10,636 nucleotides of DNA from contig JAPLSD010000599.1 of NCBI GenBank assembly GCA_026398835.1, positions 1 to 10,636 on the forward strand, given 5' to 3'. The notes beneath the pieces were generated by a model. It had not been told where the DNA came from, ran no database searches, and was given only the letters and a program-made list of their open reading frames with translations. The stretch's first letter is position 1. Every line of letters begins with the position of its first letter. The translations under genes and the position numbers were made by a program. Shown piece after piece: positions 1 to 9,810 of this stretch. Source of the DNA: Pseudomonas sp. (lineage in GTDB: Bacteria; Pseudomonadota; Gammaproteobacteria; Pseudomonadales; Pseudomonadaceae).

Positions 1-1644
1 GAGAGCCTTGACGGAGGTCCGCGCAATAATCTGTCCGCCAATGGCGGCCTGGATTGCAACGTCGAACATCTGACGCGGAATCAGTTCTTTCATCTTCTCG
101 GTCAACTGGCGACCTTTGTAGTGCGCATTGTCTTTGTGCACGATCAGCGCCAGAGCGTCGACTTTGTCACCGTTGATCAACACATCCAGCTTCACCAGAT
201 TAGCTGATTGATAACGATCGAAATGGTAATCCAGCGAAGCATAGCCGCGGCTGGTGGACTTCAGACGGTCGAAGAAGTCCAGGACCACTTCGTTCATCGG
301 CAAGTCGTAGGTCACCTGGACCTGAGTACCGAGGAACAACATGTCGTGCTGCACGCCACGCTTTTCGATACACAGGGTAATGACGTTGCCCAGGTGCTCT
401 TGCGGCACAAGAATATTGGCCCGCACGATCGGCTCGCGCATGTCTTCGATGGCCGACAGGTCTGGCAGCTTGGACGGGTTATCGACGTAAATCGTTTCAC
501 CGTTCTTGAGCAACAGCTCGAAAATTACCGTCGGCGCCGTGGTAATCAGGTCCAGGTCGTACTCGCGCTCCAGGCGCTCCTGGATGATTTCCATGTGCAG
601 CATGCCGAGGAACCCGCAACGGAAGCCGAAGCCCAGCGCGTCGGAGCTTTCCGGCGTGTACTGCAAGGAAGAGTCGTTCAGCGTGAGCTTTTGCAGGGCT
701 TCGCGGAAGTCTTCGAAGTCGTCGGAGCTGACCGGGAACAGACCGGCATACACCTGCGGCTGAATGCGTTTGAAGCCTGGCAGCACGTCGACGTCAGGCG
801 TGGAGCTCAAGGTCAGGGTGTCACCGACCGGCGCGCCATGAATGTCCTTGATGCCCGCGATAATGAAGCCTACTTCACCGGCTTTCAGGTCAACGGTAGC
901 GGTATGTTTCGGGTTGAATACACCGACGCTGTCCACCAGGTGGATCTTGCCGGTGGACTTGACCAGGATCTTGTCGCCCTTCTTCACACAGCCGTGGCGC
1001 ACGCGTACCAGGGAAACAACGCCCAGGTAGTTGTCGAACCAGGAGTCGATGATCAACGCTTGCAGCGGATCTTCGATGTTGCCGGTCGGCGCAGGAATGG
1101 TGCGAACCAGACGCTCGAGCACTTCGTCGACGCCCAGACCGGTCTTGGCACTGCACTCGACCGCATCGGTAGCGTCGATGCCGATGATTTTCTCGATTTC
1201 GTCCTTCACCCGGTCTGGATCGGCCTGCGGCAGGTCGATCTTGTTCAGCACCGGCATGACTTCAAGGCCTTGCTCGATCGCGGTGTAGCAGTTAGCGACC
1301 GACTGGGCTTCTACACCCTGACCGGCATCGACCACCAGCAACGCACCTTCACACGCCGCCAGCGACCGGCTGACTTCATAGGTGAAGTCGACGTGGCCCG
1401 GGGTGTCAATGAAGTTCAGCTGGTACTTGATACCGTCGCGGGCGGTGTAATACAGGGTGACGCTATGGGCCTTGATGGTGATCCCGCGTTCACGCTCCAG
1501 GTCCATGGAGTCCAGAACCTGGGCTTCCATTTCGCGCTCGGCCAGGCCGCCGCACATCTGGATGAAGCGATCGGCCAGAGTCGACTTGCCATGGTCAATG
1601 TGGGCGATGATGGAGAAATTGCGGATATGACTCAAATCACTCAC
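1..1644 (-). CDS. lepA: Elongation factor 4 (LepA), C-terminus cut by window edge
   Basis: Ribosome-bound translational GTPase of the LepA/EF4 family, which acts on stalled or mis-translocated 70S ribosomes. The minus strand reads 548 codons without interruption from a GTG at 1642-1644. The start is fixed by the family N-terminus [20 protein letters not shown], with the P-loop AHIDHGKST at residues 14-22. Further in come the switch region RGITIK, the G3 motif DTPGH and the G4 motif NKID, followed by the EF-G-like domains and the LepA-specific region, ending at the window edge in [20 protein letters not shown]. LepA proteins are usually about 595-600 residues, so roughly 50 C-terminal residues (the basic tail) lie outside. 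Only a weak GAGTG-type ribosome site precedes the GTG, at 9-nt spacing. In most pseudomonads I recall lepA following mucD; here the upstream gene is lptG. The identification is secure; the neighbourhood is unusual. Confidence 0.97.
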   Translation of the reverse strand, partial: MSDLSHIRNFSIIAHIDHGKSTLADRFIQMCGGLAEREMEAQVLDSMDLERERGITIKAHSVTLYYTARDGIKYQLNFIDTPGHVDFTYEVSRSLAACEGALLVVDAGQGVEAQSVANCYTAIEQGLEVMPVLNKIDLPQADPDRVKDEIEKIIGIDATDAVECSAKTGLGVDEVLERLVRTIPAPTGNIEDPLQALIIDSWFDNYLGVVSLVRVRHGCVKKGDKILVKSTGKIHLVDSVGVFNPKHTATVDLKAGEVGFIIAGIKDIHGAPVGDTLTLSSTPDVDVLPGFKRIQPQVYAGLFPVSSDDFEDFREALQKLTLNDSSLQYTPESSDALGFGFRCGFLGMLHMEIIQERLEREYDLDLITTAPTVIFELLLKNGETIYVDNPSKLPDLSAIEDMREPIVRANILVPQEHLGNVITLCIEKRGVQHDMLFLGTQVQVTYDLPMNEVVLDFFDRLKSTSRGYASLDYHFDRYQSANLVKLDVLINGDKVDALALIVHKDNAHYKGRQLTEKMKELIPRQMFDVAIQAAIGGQIIARTSVKAL

Positions 1645-1696
1645 GGATCAACACTCAAAAAGGCTGCAGGCATAGCCCGCCGAAAAATAGCCGGGA

Positions 1697-1726
1697 ATTG
1701 TACCTGATACACGGCGCAAGCGTCAC
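1697..1726 (-). promoter_or_regulatory. Candidate sigma-70 promoter for lepA
   Basis: On the minus strand GTGACG (1721-1726, 4 of 6 to TTGACA) is followed after 18 bp by TACAAT (1697-1702, 5 of 6 to TATAAT). This would start transcription near 1690, about 45 nt before the lepA GTG. It lies downstream of the lptG terminator, so lepA would need its own promoter here. Assigned by consensus match only. Confidence 0.42.
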
Positions 1727-1752
1727 GTTCACCTGTCACCACCCGTGAATGC

Positions 1753-1786
1753 AAAACGCCCCGGTCTTTCGACAGAGGCGCTTTTT
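1753..1786 (-). terminator. Intrinsic terminator after lptG (possibly bidirectional)
   Basis: On the minus strand CGCCTCTGTC and GACCGGGGCG form a 10-bp stem with one mismatch and one G-T wobble, closed by a GAAA tetraloop, flanked by AAAAAG before and TTTTGC after. It lies about 30 bp past the lptG stop, as expected for the end of the lptFG unit. The plus strand also ends the stem with CTTTTT, so it could act both ways, but the pairing is better on the minus strand (G-T wobble instead of an A-C mismatch). Confidence 0.82.
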
Positions 1787-1814
1787 ATCCAGCCAGTGCG
1801 GGGCAAAACCGCTA

Positions 1815-2876
1815 TCAGCCGGCTCGTCGCAACAACCAGATCCCGGCCAGCGCACAGATACCTGCCGGCACCAACACCGCAAACAACGGCGAGAAACCGA
1901 ACACCAGGCTCGAAGGCCCCAGCAAATCCTGGACAATCCGGAAGGTGAAGCCCACCAGTACACCGGTAAATACCCGCTGACCGAGAGTCACCGAGCGCAA
2001 CGGACCGAAAATGAACGAAATAGCGATCAGCACCAGCGCAGCAGTCACCAAGGGTTGCAGCGCCTTGACCCAGAATGCCAGCCAGTAACGGCCGTTGTTC
2101 AAACCCTGATCGGCCAGATAATGGATGTAGTTCCACAACCCGCTGATGGACAGTGCTTCTGGCTCCATGACCACCGTATTGAGCAGCTGCGGACTCAAAG
2201 CCAAATCCCAACGCTCCACAGGAAGCGTCACGATCTCCGTGCTGCCATCATGGAACAGCGTGGTGGTCACCTCGCTTAACTGCCAATGATCCTTATCGAA
2301 TTCCGCACGCTTGGCAAAGCTCGAAGTGAGCATATGACGCTGATCATCGAAGCGATAACGGGTCACGCCGTACAGCACACCATCGGGTTGTACGGAGTTG
2401 ACGTGAATGAATTCATCACCCTGTCGGTGCCACAAACCATGCTTGGCACTTTGCGCATCACCGCTGCCTTGAGCCAGGGAACGATTGGCCTGCGCGATAT
2501 TTTCCGTGGTCGGCGCGACGTACTCGCCGACCAGTACGCCCACCAGCATCAGTACCAGCATCGGCTTCATCACCGCCCAGACAATACGAGCGATGGACAC
2601 GCCAGCGGCGCGCATGATGGTCAGTTCGCTGGCGCTGGCCAGGTTGCCTAGCCCAATGAGACAGCCGATCAAGGCCGCCATTGGCAACATGTCATAGACG
2701 CGACGCGGGGCGGTCAGCAACACGAAGCTCAAGACGTCGACCAGCGTGTAGGTATCGCTGACGTCGCTCATCTCGTCGATGAAGGCAAACAATGACGCCA
2801 GACCGAGAATAACCCCCAACACCCCCACAATGGCTGTGAACACACTGCTACCGATGTAGCGATCCAGCTTATCCAC
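1815..2876 (-). CDS. lptG: LPS export system permease LptG
   Basis: Inner-membrane permease of the LptB2FGC transporter, which extracts lipopolysaccharide from the inner membrane and passes it to the periplasmic LptA bridge. The protein is 353 residues (the family is about 350-360). The N-terminus MDKLDRYIGSSVF is followed by a long hydrophobic helix (about 9-33) and a second membrane segment after TAPRRVYDMLP. A periplasmic domain comes next, and the C-terminus carries three further membrane helices ending in ICALAGIWLLRRAG, a typical LptG end. The start is taken as GTG at 2874-2876: GGAG lies at 2884-2887 with a 7-nt spacer, and the family N-terminus begins there. An upstream in-frame ATG at 2892-2894 would add six unmatched residues. 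The gene overlaps the lptF stop codon by 8 bp, which implies translational coupling. Transcription ends at the hairpin just downstream. Confidence 0.96.
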   Translation of the reverse strand: MDKLDRYIGSSVFTAIVGVLGVILGLASLFAFIDEMSDVSDTYTLVDVLSFVLLTAPRRVYDMLPMAALIGCLIGLGNLASASELTIMRAAGVSIARIVWAVMKPMLVLMLVGVLVGEYVAPTTENIAQANRSLAQGSGDAQSAKHGLWHRQGDEFIHVNSVQPDGVLYGVTRYRFDDQRHMLTSSFAKRAEFDKDHWQLSEVTTTLFHDGSTEIVTLPVERWDLALSPQLLNTVVMEPEALSISGLWNYIHYLADQGLNNGRYWLAFWVKALQPLVTAALVLIAISFIFGPLRSVTLGQRVFTGVLVGFTFRIVQDLLGPSSLVFGFSPLFAVLVPAGICALAGIWLLRRAG

Positions 2877-3990
2877 GGGCCATCTCCAGCACACTGCGGC
2901 GACTCGCCATTTTCAAGCGCAACGGCTCCCAATACAGCAACCCCAGACCAATGACCAGGAAGAGTGCGTGAACCCACCACAAGCCCAGTGCAGCCGGGGT
3001 ATTGCCTTTTTCCAGTGCGCCACGGGCGGCAATCAGGATGGTCAGATAAGCCATATAAAGAAGAACTGCCGGAAGCAACTTGAGGAAACGACCCTGGCGC
3101 GGGTTGACCCGAGACAACGGCACCGCCATCAAGGTCACGATGAACACCAGCAGCGGCAAGGAAAGTCGCCATTGCAACTCGGTGCGAGAACGTATGTCGT
3201 CCTTGCCCAACAGATTTTTGGTCGGTATCGCATCGCGATCGGTCACTTCGTCACTGACATCCGGCTTGGGCAGTAGCACACCATAGGTGTCGTACTTGAT
3301 GGCACGGTAGTCGGCCTGCCCCGGATTACCATCGTAGCGATAGCCGTTGTCGAGGATCAGGTAACGATTACCGTCTGCCTTGATTTCCTGACGACCCTTT
3401 TCCGCCACCAGCACGGAAATGCCGCGATCCTTGCTTTTGTCAGCGGAAATACGTTTTTCCGAGATGAATACGCCGCCCAGATTGGCACGATCATCAGACA
3501 GTTGCTCTGTGTAAGTCACTCGCGTGCCATCGCGCAAGGCTTGAAAGCGGCCCGGCACCAGGGTGTCGAATTCGGTCATTGCATCCTGTTTGTTGAGCAG
3601 CAACTGGAACTGGTTCGCACCTTGTGGCGCCAGGCTCAAACTCAACCATGCCACCACCACTGCGACCAGAGTCGCCGGAAACAGGGTCATGACCAACAAA
3701 CGCTGCTGGCTCATGCCGGTGGCCGAGAGCACGGTCATTTCGCTTTCAAGGTAGAGACGGCCGTAAGCCAGCAGGATCCCCAGAAACAGCCCCAAAGGCA
3801 GAATCAGTTGCAGGAAACCAGGTAGACGAAACCCCATGATCAGGAACAGCGAACCCGGGTCCAGGGCGCCGGAAGCTGCCTGAGCCAGGAATTTGATGAA
3901 ACGTCCACTCATGATGATGACCAACAGCACAGCGCTGACAGCGCTCAGGGTCAACAGGACTTCTCGGGACAGATAACGGAAGACGATCAA
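2869..3990 (-). CDS. lptF: LPS export system permease LptF
   Basis: Partner permease of LptG in the LptB2FG ABC transporter for lipopolysaccharide. The protein is 373 residues, the expected length. From the start it reads MIVFRYLSREVLLTLSAVSA, with membrane helices at about 11-33 and 47-78 (including FLQLILPLGLFLGILLAYGR). The conserved ESEMTVLSATGMSQ coupling region follows, then a periplasmic beta-rich domain (about 125-265) and three C-terminal helices (about 273-294, 303-322, 335-353). The chosen start is TTG at 3988-3990: family members begin exactly here, and GGAG lies at 3999-4002 with an 8-nt spacer. The ATG at 4033-4035 would add 15 residues (MLVWPPEPDNPGVSG) that look like untranslated leader. 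The last codons overlap lptG. A good promoter lies about 90 bp upstream. Confidence 0.96.
   Translation of the reverse strand: MIVFRYLSREVLLTLSAVSAVLLVIIMSGRFIKFLAQAASGALDPGSLFLIMGFRLPGFLQLILPLGLFLGILLAYGRLYLESEMTVLSATGMSQQRLLVMTLFPATLVAVVVAWLSLSLAPQGANQFQLLLNKQDAMTEFDTLVPGRFQALRDGTRVTYTEQLSDDRANLGGVFISEKRISADKSKDRGISVLVAEKGRQEIKADGNRYLILDNGYRYDGNPGQADYRAIKYDTYGVLLPKPDVSDEVTDRDAIPTKNLLGKDDIRSRTELQWRLSLPLLVFIVTLMAVPLSRVNPRQGRFLKLLPAVLLYMAYLTILIAARGALEKGNTPAALGLWWVHALFLVIGLGLLYWEPLRLKMASRRSVLEMARG
2884..2887 (-). promoter_or_regulatory. Shine-Dalgarno deciding the GTG start of lptG
   Basis: The minus strand carries GGAG 7 nt before the GTG at 2874-2876. The site is embedded in the last codons of lptF, consistent with coupled translation of the two permeases. 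Confidence 0.7.
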
Positions 3991-3998
3991 ACCAGACA

Positions 3999-4002
3999 CT
4001 CC
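3999..4002 (-). promoter_or_regulatory. Shine-Dalgarno deciding the TTG start of lptF
   Basis: The minus strand carries GGAG 8 nt before the TTG at 3988-3990. It supports the rare start codon over the upstream ATG at 4033-4035, which has no comparable site. The 4003-4024 copy of the direct repeat abuts it directly. Confidence 0.7.
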
Positions 4003-4024
4003 AGGGTTGTCAGGCTCAGGCGGC
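4003..4024 (+). repeat. Direct repeat copy A (lptF leader)
   Basis: The 22 bp begin AGGGTTGTCAG and end GGCGGC. They match 4159-4180 at 20 of 22 positions (differences at repeat positions 12 and 16). This copy sits in the lptF untranslated leader, immediately next to its Shine-Dalgarno sequence. Confidence 0.75.
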
Positions 4025-4082
4025 CAAACAAGCAAACGTATCGAGCCGACTCGTGGAGCTGAGCCGCCGAAAAAGATGGCGC

Positions 4083-4111
4083 ATTATCCTGTGATTGAAC
4101 CCGCCTGTCAC
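4083..4111 (-). promoter_or_regulatory. Sigma-70-type promoter for lptFG
   Basis: On the minus strand GTGACA (4106-4111, 5 of 6) is followed after exactly 17 bp by GATAAT (4083-4088, 5 of 6). Transcription would begin near 4076, giving a leader of about 85 nt before lptF. This is the best promoter match in the window and the only clear one on the minus strand between lptF and pepA. Confidence 0.68.
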
Positions 4112-4136
4112 TGCGCACGCTCAAGCAGGCGCGTAA

Positions 4137-5804
<1,668 letters not shown>

Positions 5805-5816
5805 AACTGAAGACTC

Positions 5817-5848
5817 TGCGCGGCGTCATCCACGGATGACGCCGCGCA
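5817..5848 (+). other. Perfect 14-bp hairpin between pepA and holC
   Basis: TGCGCGGCGTCATC and GATGACGCCGCGCA pair perfectly around a CACG loop, 12 nt after the pepA stop. No U-tract follows (the next bases are GGCGTCGGG), so it is not a standard intrinsic terminator. Its place between two co-oriented genes suggests an mRNA-stabilising or processing structure, or partial attenuation. A smaller hairpin, GCAGG with CCTGC (5846-5850 and 5859-5863), shares its 3' arm and would place the weak holC ribosome site in its loop. Confidence 0.8.
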
Positions 5849-5864
5849 GGCGTCGGGACCTGCA

Positions 5865-6293
5865 ATGACCAAAGTCGACTTTTACATTCTGCCCAGCGCC
5901 GATCCTTCCGCGCGCCTGGACTTCGCCTGCAAACTCACCGAAAAAGCCTGGCGCCTTGGGCACCGGGTCTATCTGCATTGCAGCGACGCGGCCCAGCGTG
6001 ACGATCTCGACGCTCGTTTGTGGAGCTTCAAAGGCGAAAGCTTTGTGCCCCATGGTCCCGTCGAAAGCGAACCGGACGGCTTGATTGTTCTCGGTCTTGG
6101 CGAAGACTGTGGACAACATCAGGATCTGCTGGTCAATCTGGACCTGAAAGTCCCGACATTTGCCCAACGCTTCGCCCGTGTGGCAGAAGTCGTGGTCGAA
6201 GACCCTACTATTCGTCAGGCCGCGCGGGAGAGTTTCCGTTTCTACCGCGAACAGGGCTATCCTCTGCAAGATCACCGTCTACAGCGACTCTGA
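5865..6293 (+). CDS. holC: DNA polymerase III subunit chi
   Basis: Chi subunit of the clamp-loader complex. With psi it connects the loader to single-strand-binding protein and helps the handover from primase to polymerase. The product is 142 residues, the expected size. It begins MTKVDFYILPSADPSARLDF and keeps the family pattern of an N-terminal strand, the helix FACKLTEKAWRLGHRVYLHC, a W-F/PHG segment around residues 52-64, and a C-terminal FRFYREQGYPLQDHRLQRL tail. The ATG is 60 bp after pepA and has only a poor ribosome site (GGGA at 5855-5857 area), just beyond the long hairpin, so expression may depend on mRNA structure or coupling. It is followed after 7 nt by the next gene. The pepA-holC-valS order supports the call. 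Confidence 0.93.
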   Translation: MTKVDFYILPSADPSARLDFACKLTEKAWRLGHRVYLHCSDAAQRDDLDARLWSFKGESFVPHGPVESEPDGLIVLGLGEDCGQHQDLLVNLDLKVPTFAQRFARVAEVVVEDPTIRQAARESFRFYREQGYPLQDHRLQRL

Positions 6294-6300
6294 GCACCCG

Positions 6301-6720
6301 ATGGACACTCCAAACCCGCAACAAAAGTCCGCGCACCTGCTGGATGACCTTGAGTCGATCCGCCAACTGCTCGGCGATGACAACCTGCAACCACCGCTGC
6401 TGACCGAAACGGTTGCCAACGATGTACAGATTCCTCTGCTGTCTGACATGGTGGGTGGCAAACCGCCTGCCAAACCCGTCGAACAGGCCGCAGAGCAACC
6501 GACGCCAGCGCCAGTCGCAACGCCGGTGCCCGCTCCGGCACCAGCACCAGCCGTCAACAAAGGTACTGATGCGCTCTTGCACCTGGACAGCGAACTGCGC
6601 GCCGCCGCACAACTGATCATGCAAGACGTGATCGACGACTTCGCTCCGCACATCGAAACCGAAATCAAACGGCGCCTCGACGCGCGGATGGAACGGTTGT
6701 TGAGCCAGTATCAGTTCTGA
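6301..6720 (+). CDS. Uncharacterised small protein encoded between holC and valS
   Basis: I do not recognise a function; pseudomonads carry a conserved hypothetical here. The 139-residue product has three visible parts. An N-terminal helix-like segment (HLLDDLESIRQLLGDD, 12-27) is followed by two copies of a PLL[TS][ED]xV motif (PLLTETV 32-38 and PLLSDMV 45-51, 13 residues apart). A proline/alanine-rich linker follows (about 54-85, including repeated PAPAPA). The C-terminal segment is amphipathic (95-139, SELRAAAQLIMQDVIDDFAP and a basic KRRLDARMERLL stretch) and may form a helical bundle or coiled coil. No signal peptide or membrane segment is seen, so it is probably cytosolic. The ATG lies 7 nt after the holC stop with little Shine-Dalgarno, which suggests coupled translation. 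The tight link to holC hints at a replication role, but that is inference from position only. Confidence 0.88.
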   Translation: MDTPNPQQKSAHLLDDLESIRQLLGDDNLQPPLLTETVANDVQIPLLSDMVGGKPPAKPVEQAAEQPTPAPVATPVPAPAPAPAVNKGTDALLHLDSELRAAAQLIMQDVIDDFAPHIETEIKRRLDARMERLLSQYQF

Positions 6721-6734
6721 CCCCCTACTGCAAT

Positions 6735-6769
6735 TTTTGTGGTGAGGGAGCAAGCCCCTCACCACAAAA
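6735..6769. repeat. REP-like hairpin between the holC-linked gene and valS
   Basis: TTTTGTGGTGAGGG (6735-6748) and its exact complement (6756-6769) form a 14-bp stem with the loop AGCAAGC. The GTGG-GAGGG-AGC core resembles, from memory, the short palindromic REP sequences that are abundant in P. fluorescens genomes. The stem is not followed by a U-tract on either strand, so it is not called a terminator, though it may impede read-through into valS. Confidence 0.65.
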
Positions 6770-6846
6770 GCCCGGCAGCACAAATTTCGCGAAAGTTTTA
6801 GTTCGCCCACCGTCACCTCGCTCTACGCCCAACCGAACATCCCCGC

Positions 6847-6852
6847 TATACT
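6847..6852 (+). promoter_or_regulatory. Possible -10 element upstream of valS
   Basis: TATACT (5 of 6 to TATAAT) lies 43 bp before the valS ATG; no good -35 hexamer is present at 16-18 bp. A short palindrome TTTCGCGAAA (6785-6794) lies further upstream. The 175-bp gap after the holC-linked gene makes a separate valS promoter plausible, but the evidence is weak. Confidence 0.3.
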
Positions 6853-6895
6853 TGCCGGCTTTTCCTGAATAAATGCCAATAGGGTCCCGCCGCGC

Positions 6896-9742
6896 ATGGA
6901 TAAGACCTACCAGCCGCACGCCATTGAAACTTCCTGGTACAACACCTGGGAGTCCGAGAATTATTTCGCTCCGCAAGGCGCGGGCGATTCCTACACCATC
7001 ATGATTCCGCCGCCGAACGTCACTGGCAGCCTGCACATGGGCCATGGCTTCAACAACGCGATCATGGATGCGCTGATCCGTTTCCGCCGCATGCAGGGTC
7101 GCAACACCCTGTGGCAGCCGGGCACCGACCACGCCGGTATCGCCACGCAGATGCTGGTGGAGCGTCAGCTCGAAGCCCAAGGCCAGAACCGCCATGACCT
7201 GGGCCGCGAAAAATTCCTCGAGAAAGTCTGGGAATGGAAGGATCAGTCCGGCGGCAACATCAGCCGCCAGATCCGTCGCCTCGGCTCGTCCGTGGACTGG
7301 AGCCGTGAGCGCTTCACCATGGACGACGGTCTTTCGGAAGCCGTAAAAGAAGCCTTTGTGCGCTTGCACGAAGACGGTCTGATCTACCGCGGCAAGCGTC
7401 TGGTCAACTGGGATACCAAACTGCACACAGCGATCTCTGACCTCGAAGTGGAAAACCATGACGAGAAAGGCTCCCTGTGGAACCTGCGTTACCCGTTGGC
7501 CGACGGTGCCAAGACCGCTGAAGGTCTGGATTATCTGATCGTCGCCACCACTCGCCCGGAAACCATGCTCGGCGACGCTGCCGTCGCGGTGAACCCGGAA
7601 GATGAGCGTTATAAAGCCCTGATCGGCAAGTTTGTCGACCTGCCGCTGGTTGGCCGTCGCATCCCGATCATCGCCGATGATTACTGCGATCCTGAATTCG
7701 GCACCGGCTGCGTGAAAATCACCCCGGCCCACGATTTCAACGATTATGAAGTCGGCAAGCGCCACAACCTGCCGCTGCTGAACATTTTCGACAAGAACGC
7801 CGATGTATTGCCGGCCGCTCAGGTGTTCAACCTTGACGGCACGCTCAACGAGCAGATCGACGGCACACTGCCCGCCGAATACGCCGGTCTCAACCGTTTC
7901 CAGGCGCGTAAGGAAATCGTTGCTGCCTTCGAGGCTGCGGGCCTGCTGGTCAGCGTCGATGATCACGCCTTGAAGGTGCCGAAAGGCGACCGCTCCGGGA
8001 CCATCATCGAACCGTGGCTGACCGACCAATGGTACGTTTCCACCAAGCCTCTGGCGGAACCTGCGATTGCCGCCGTTGAAGACGGCCGGATTGCCTTCGT
8101 GCCCAAGCAGTACGAAAACATGTACTTCTCGTGGATGCGCGATATCCAGGATTGGTGCATCAGCCGTCAGCTGTGGTGGGGCCACCGGATTCCGGCCTGG
8201 TACGACGAATCGGGCAAAGTGTATGTAGGTCGCGACGAAGCTGAAGTGCGTGCCAAAAACAACCTTGGCCCGGACGTAGCGCTGCAACAGGACAACGACG
8301 TTCTCGACACCTGGTTCAGCTCAGGCCTGTGGACCTTCTCCACCCTGGGTTGGCCGCAGCAGACCGAGTTCCTGAAGAAATTCCACTCCACCGACGTTCT
8401 GGTAACTGGCTTCGACATCATTTTCTTCTGGGTCGCCCGGATGATCATGCTCACCATGCACCTGGTGAAAAACGAAGACGGCACACCGCAAGTTCCGTTC
8501 AAGACCGTCTATGTGCACGGCCTGGTCCGCGATGGACAGGGTCAGAAGATGTCCAAGTCCAAGGGCAACGTCCTGGACCCGCTGGACATCATCGACGGCA
8601 TCGAACTCGAAGCACTGGTCGAGAAACGCACCACCGGTCTGATGCAGCCAAAACTGCTGAAGAAAATCGAAAAGCAGACCCGCGATGAGTTTGCTGACGG
8701 TATTGCCAGCTACGGCACCGACGCCCTGCGCTTCACGTTCTGCTCGCTGGCCTCCACCGGCCGCGACATCAAGTTCGACATGGGCCGCGTCGAAGGCTAT
8801 CGCAACTTCTGCAACAAGATCTGGAACGCAGCGCGCTACGTGCTCGATAAAGGCGAAGACTGCGGTCAGAACGGCGAAGAAGTCGAACTGTCGCTGGCCG
8901 ATCGCTGGATCATTTCGCAGCTGCAGCGCACCGAAGCTGAAGTGACCCGCCAACTCGACCAGTTCCGTTTCGACCTGGCTGCTCAGGCGCTGTACGAGTT
9001 CATCTGGAACCAGTATTGCGACTGGTACCTGGAACTGTCCAAACCTGTGCTGTGGGACGAGAACGCGCCGATCGAACGTCAGCGCGGCACCCGTCGCACG
9101 CTGGTTCGCGTGCTGGAAGTTGCCCTGCGCCTGGCGCACCCGTTCATGCCGTTTATCACCGAAGAAATCTGGCAGCGCCTGGCGCCGCTGGCCGGTATCG
9201 AAGGCAAGACCATCATGCTGCAACCGTGGCCGGTGGCGAACGAAGCACGCATTGATCCGGCCGCTGAAGACGATATCGAATGGCTCAAGGGCCTGATGCT
9301 CGCCACGCGCAACATCCGCGCAGAGATGAATATCGGCCCGGGCAAGCCATTGCAGCTGTTCCTGAGAAACGTCAGCAGCGAAGATCAGCGCCGTCTGACC
9401 GAAAACGATGCATTGCTCAAGAAGCTGGCCAAACTTGAATCGATCACGATTCTCGCTCCAGGCGCCGAAGCACCGCTGTCCGCTACCGCTCTGGTCGGCG
9501 AGATGGAAGTGCTGGTGCCAATGGCCGGCCTGATCGACAAGGCAGCCGAACTTGCGCGTCTGGACAAGGAAATCCAGCGTCTGCAGGGCGAAGTGCAGCG
9601 GGTCGGCGGCAAGCTGTCCAACGCGGCGTTCGTTGACAAGGCTCCGGCCGAAGTCATCGACAAAGAACGCGCCAAACTGGCCGAAGCCGAACAGGCCTTG
9701 GGCAAGCTGGCCGAGCAGCATGCACGGATTGCCAGTTTGTAA
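6896..9742 (+). CDS. valS: Valyl-tRNA synthetase
   Basis: Class Ia aminoacyl-tRNA synthetase that charges tRNA-Val and hydrolyses misformed Thr-tRNA-Val. The product is 948 residues (E. coli 951). The HIGH motif reads HMGH at 47-50 within [14 protein letters not shown]. The editing (CP1) domain includes [10 protein letters not shown] from 218 and a [19 protein letters not shown] segment. The KMSKS motif is at 551-555. The tRNA-binding helical domain follows [20 protein letters not shown] (around 625-650). The C-terminal coiled coil, which contacts the tRNA, runs from about 878 to the end. The ATG at 6896 gives the standard N-terminus [24 protein letters not shown] at 6881-6884 is a modest ribosome site at longer than usual spacing. 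Last gene of the pepA-holC-valS cluster, closed by a strong terminator 20 bp downstream. Confidence 0.98.
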   Translation: MDKTYQPHAIETSWYNTWESENYFAPQGAGDSYTIMIPPPNVTGSLHMGHGFNNAIMDALIRFRRMQGRNTLWQPGTDHAGIATQMLVERQLEAQGQNRHDLGREKFLEKVWEWKDQSGGNISRQIRRLGSSVDWSRERFTMDDGLSEAVKEAFVRLHEDGLIYRGKRLVNWDTKLHTAISDLEVENHDEKGSLWNLRYPLADGAKTAEGLDYLIVATTRPETMLGDAAVAVNPEDERYKALIGKFVDLPLVGRRIPIIADDYCDPEFGTGCVKITPAHDFNDYEVGKRHNLPLLNIFDKNADVLPAAQVFNLDGTLNEQIDGTLPAEYAGLNRFQARKEIVAAFEAAGLLVSVDDHALKVPKGDRSGTIIEPWLTDQWYVSTKPLAEPAIAAVEDGRIAFVPKQYENMYFSWMRDIQDWCISRQLWWGHRIPAWYDESGKVYVGRDEAEVRAKNNLGPDVALQQDNDVLDTWFSSGLWTFSTLGWPQQTEFLKKFHSTDVLVTGFDIIFFWVARMIMLTMHLVKNEDGTPQVPFKTVYVHGLVRDGQGQKMSKSKGNVLDPLDIIDGIELEALVEKRTTGLMQPKLLKKIEKQTRDEFADGIASYGTDALRFTFCSLASTGRDIKFDMGRVEGYRNFCNKIWNAARYVLDKGEDCGQNGEEVELSLADRWIISQLQRTEAEVTRQLDQFRFDLAAQALYEFIWNQYCDWYLELSKPVLWDENAPIERQRGTRRTLVRVLEVALRLAHPFMPFITEEIWQRLAPLAGIEGKTIMLQPWPVANEARIDPAAEDDIEWLKGLMLATRNIRAEMNIGPGKPLQLFLRNVSSEDQRRLTENDALLKKLAKLESITILAPGAEAPLSATALVGEMEVLVPMAGLIDKAAELARLDKEIQRLQGEVQRVGGKLSNAAFVDKAPAEVIDKERAKLAEAEQALGKLAEQHARIASL

Positions 9743-9761
9743 CGGCTAAATCGAGCAGCTG

Positions 9762-9797
9762 AAAAAAGGGAGGCCCATGTAAGGCCTCCCTTTTTTT
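9762..9797 (+). terminator. Intrinsic terminator after valS
   Basis: GGGAGGCC and GGCCTCCC pair perfectly around the loop CATGTAA, and the stem is extended by A-T pairs from six A before to seven T after. It starts 20 bp past the valS stop. Textbook rho-independent terminator; the symmetric A and T tracts would also allow function on the opposite strand. Confidence 0.93.
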
Positions 9798-9810
9798 GCC
9801 CAAAAGTTAT

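Noticed and set aside
208..1707. 499-codon open frame on the plus strand, antisense to lepA
   Set aside because: The opposite strand encodes a complete, motif-bearing LepA. The plus-strand product has low-complexity, His/Gln/Val-rich composition typical of the complement of GC-rich genes, and no recognisable domain.
6735..6769. Intrinsic terminator for the holC-linked gene
   Set aside because: The stem is strong, but no U-tract follows on either strand; it fits a REP-like palindrome better.
6721..6895. T-box or other riboswitch leader for valS
   Set aside because: T-box leaders are a Gram-positive feature and no specifier-loop or T-box consensus is visible; the gap holds only a hairpin and a weak -10 element.
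6725..9721. Two long minus-strand open frames (6725-8287 and 8321-9721) opposite valS
   Set aside because: Both mirror valS codon structure and have no recognisable motifs or plausible start regions; valS is intact and canonical.
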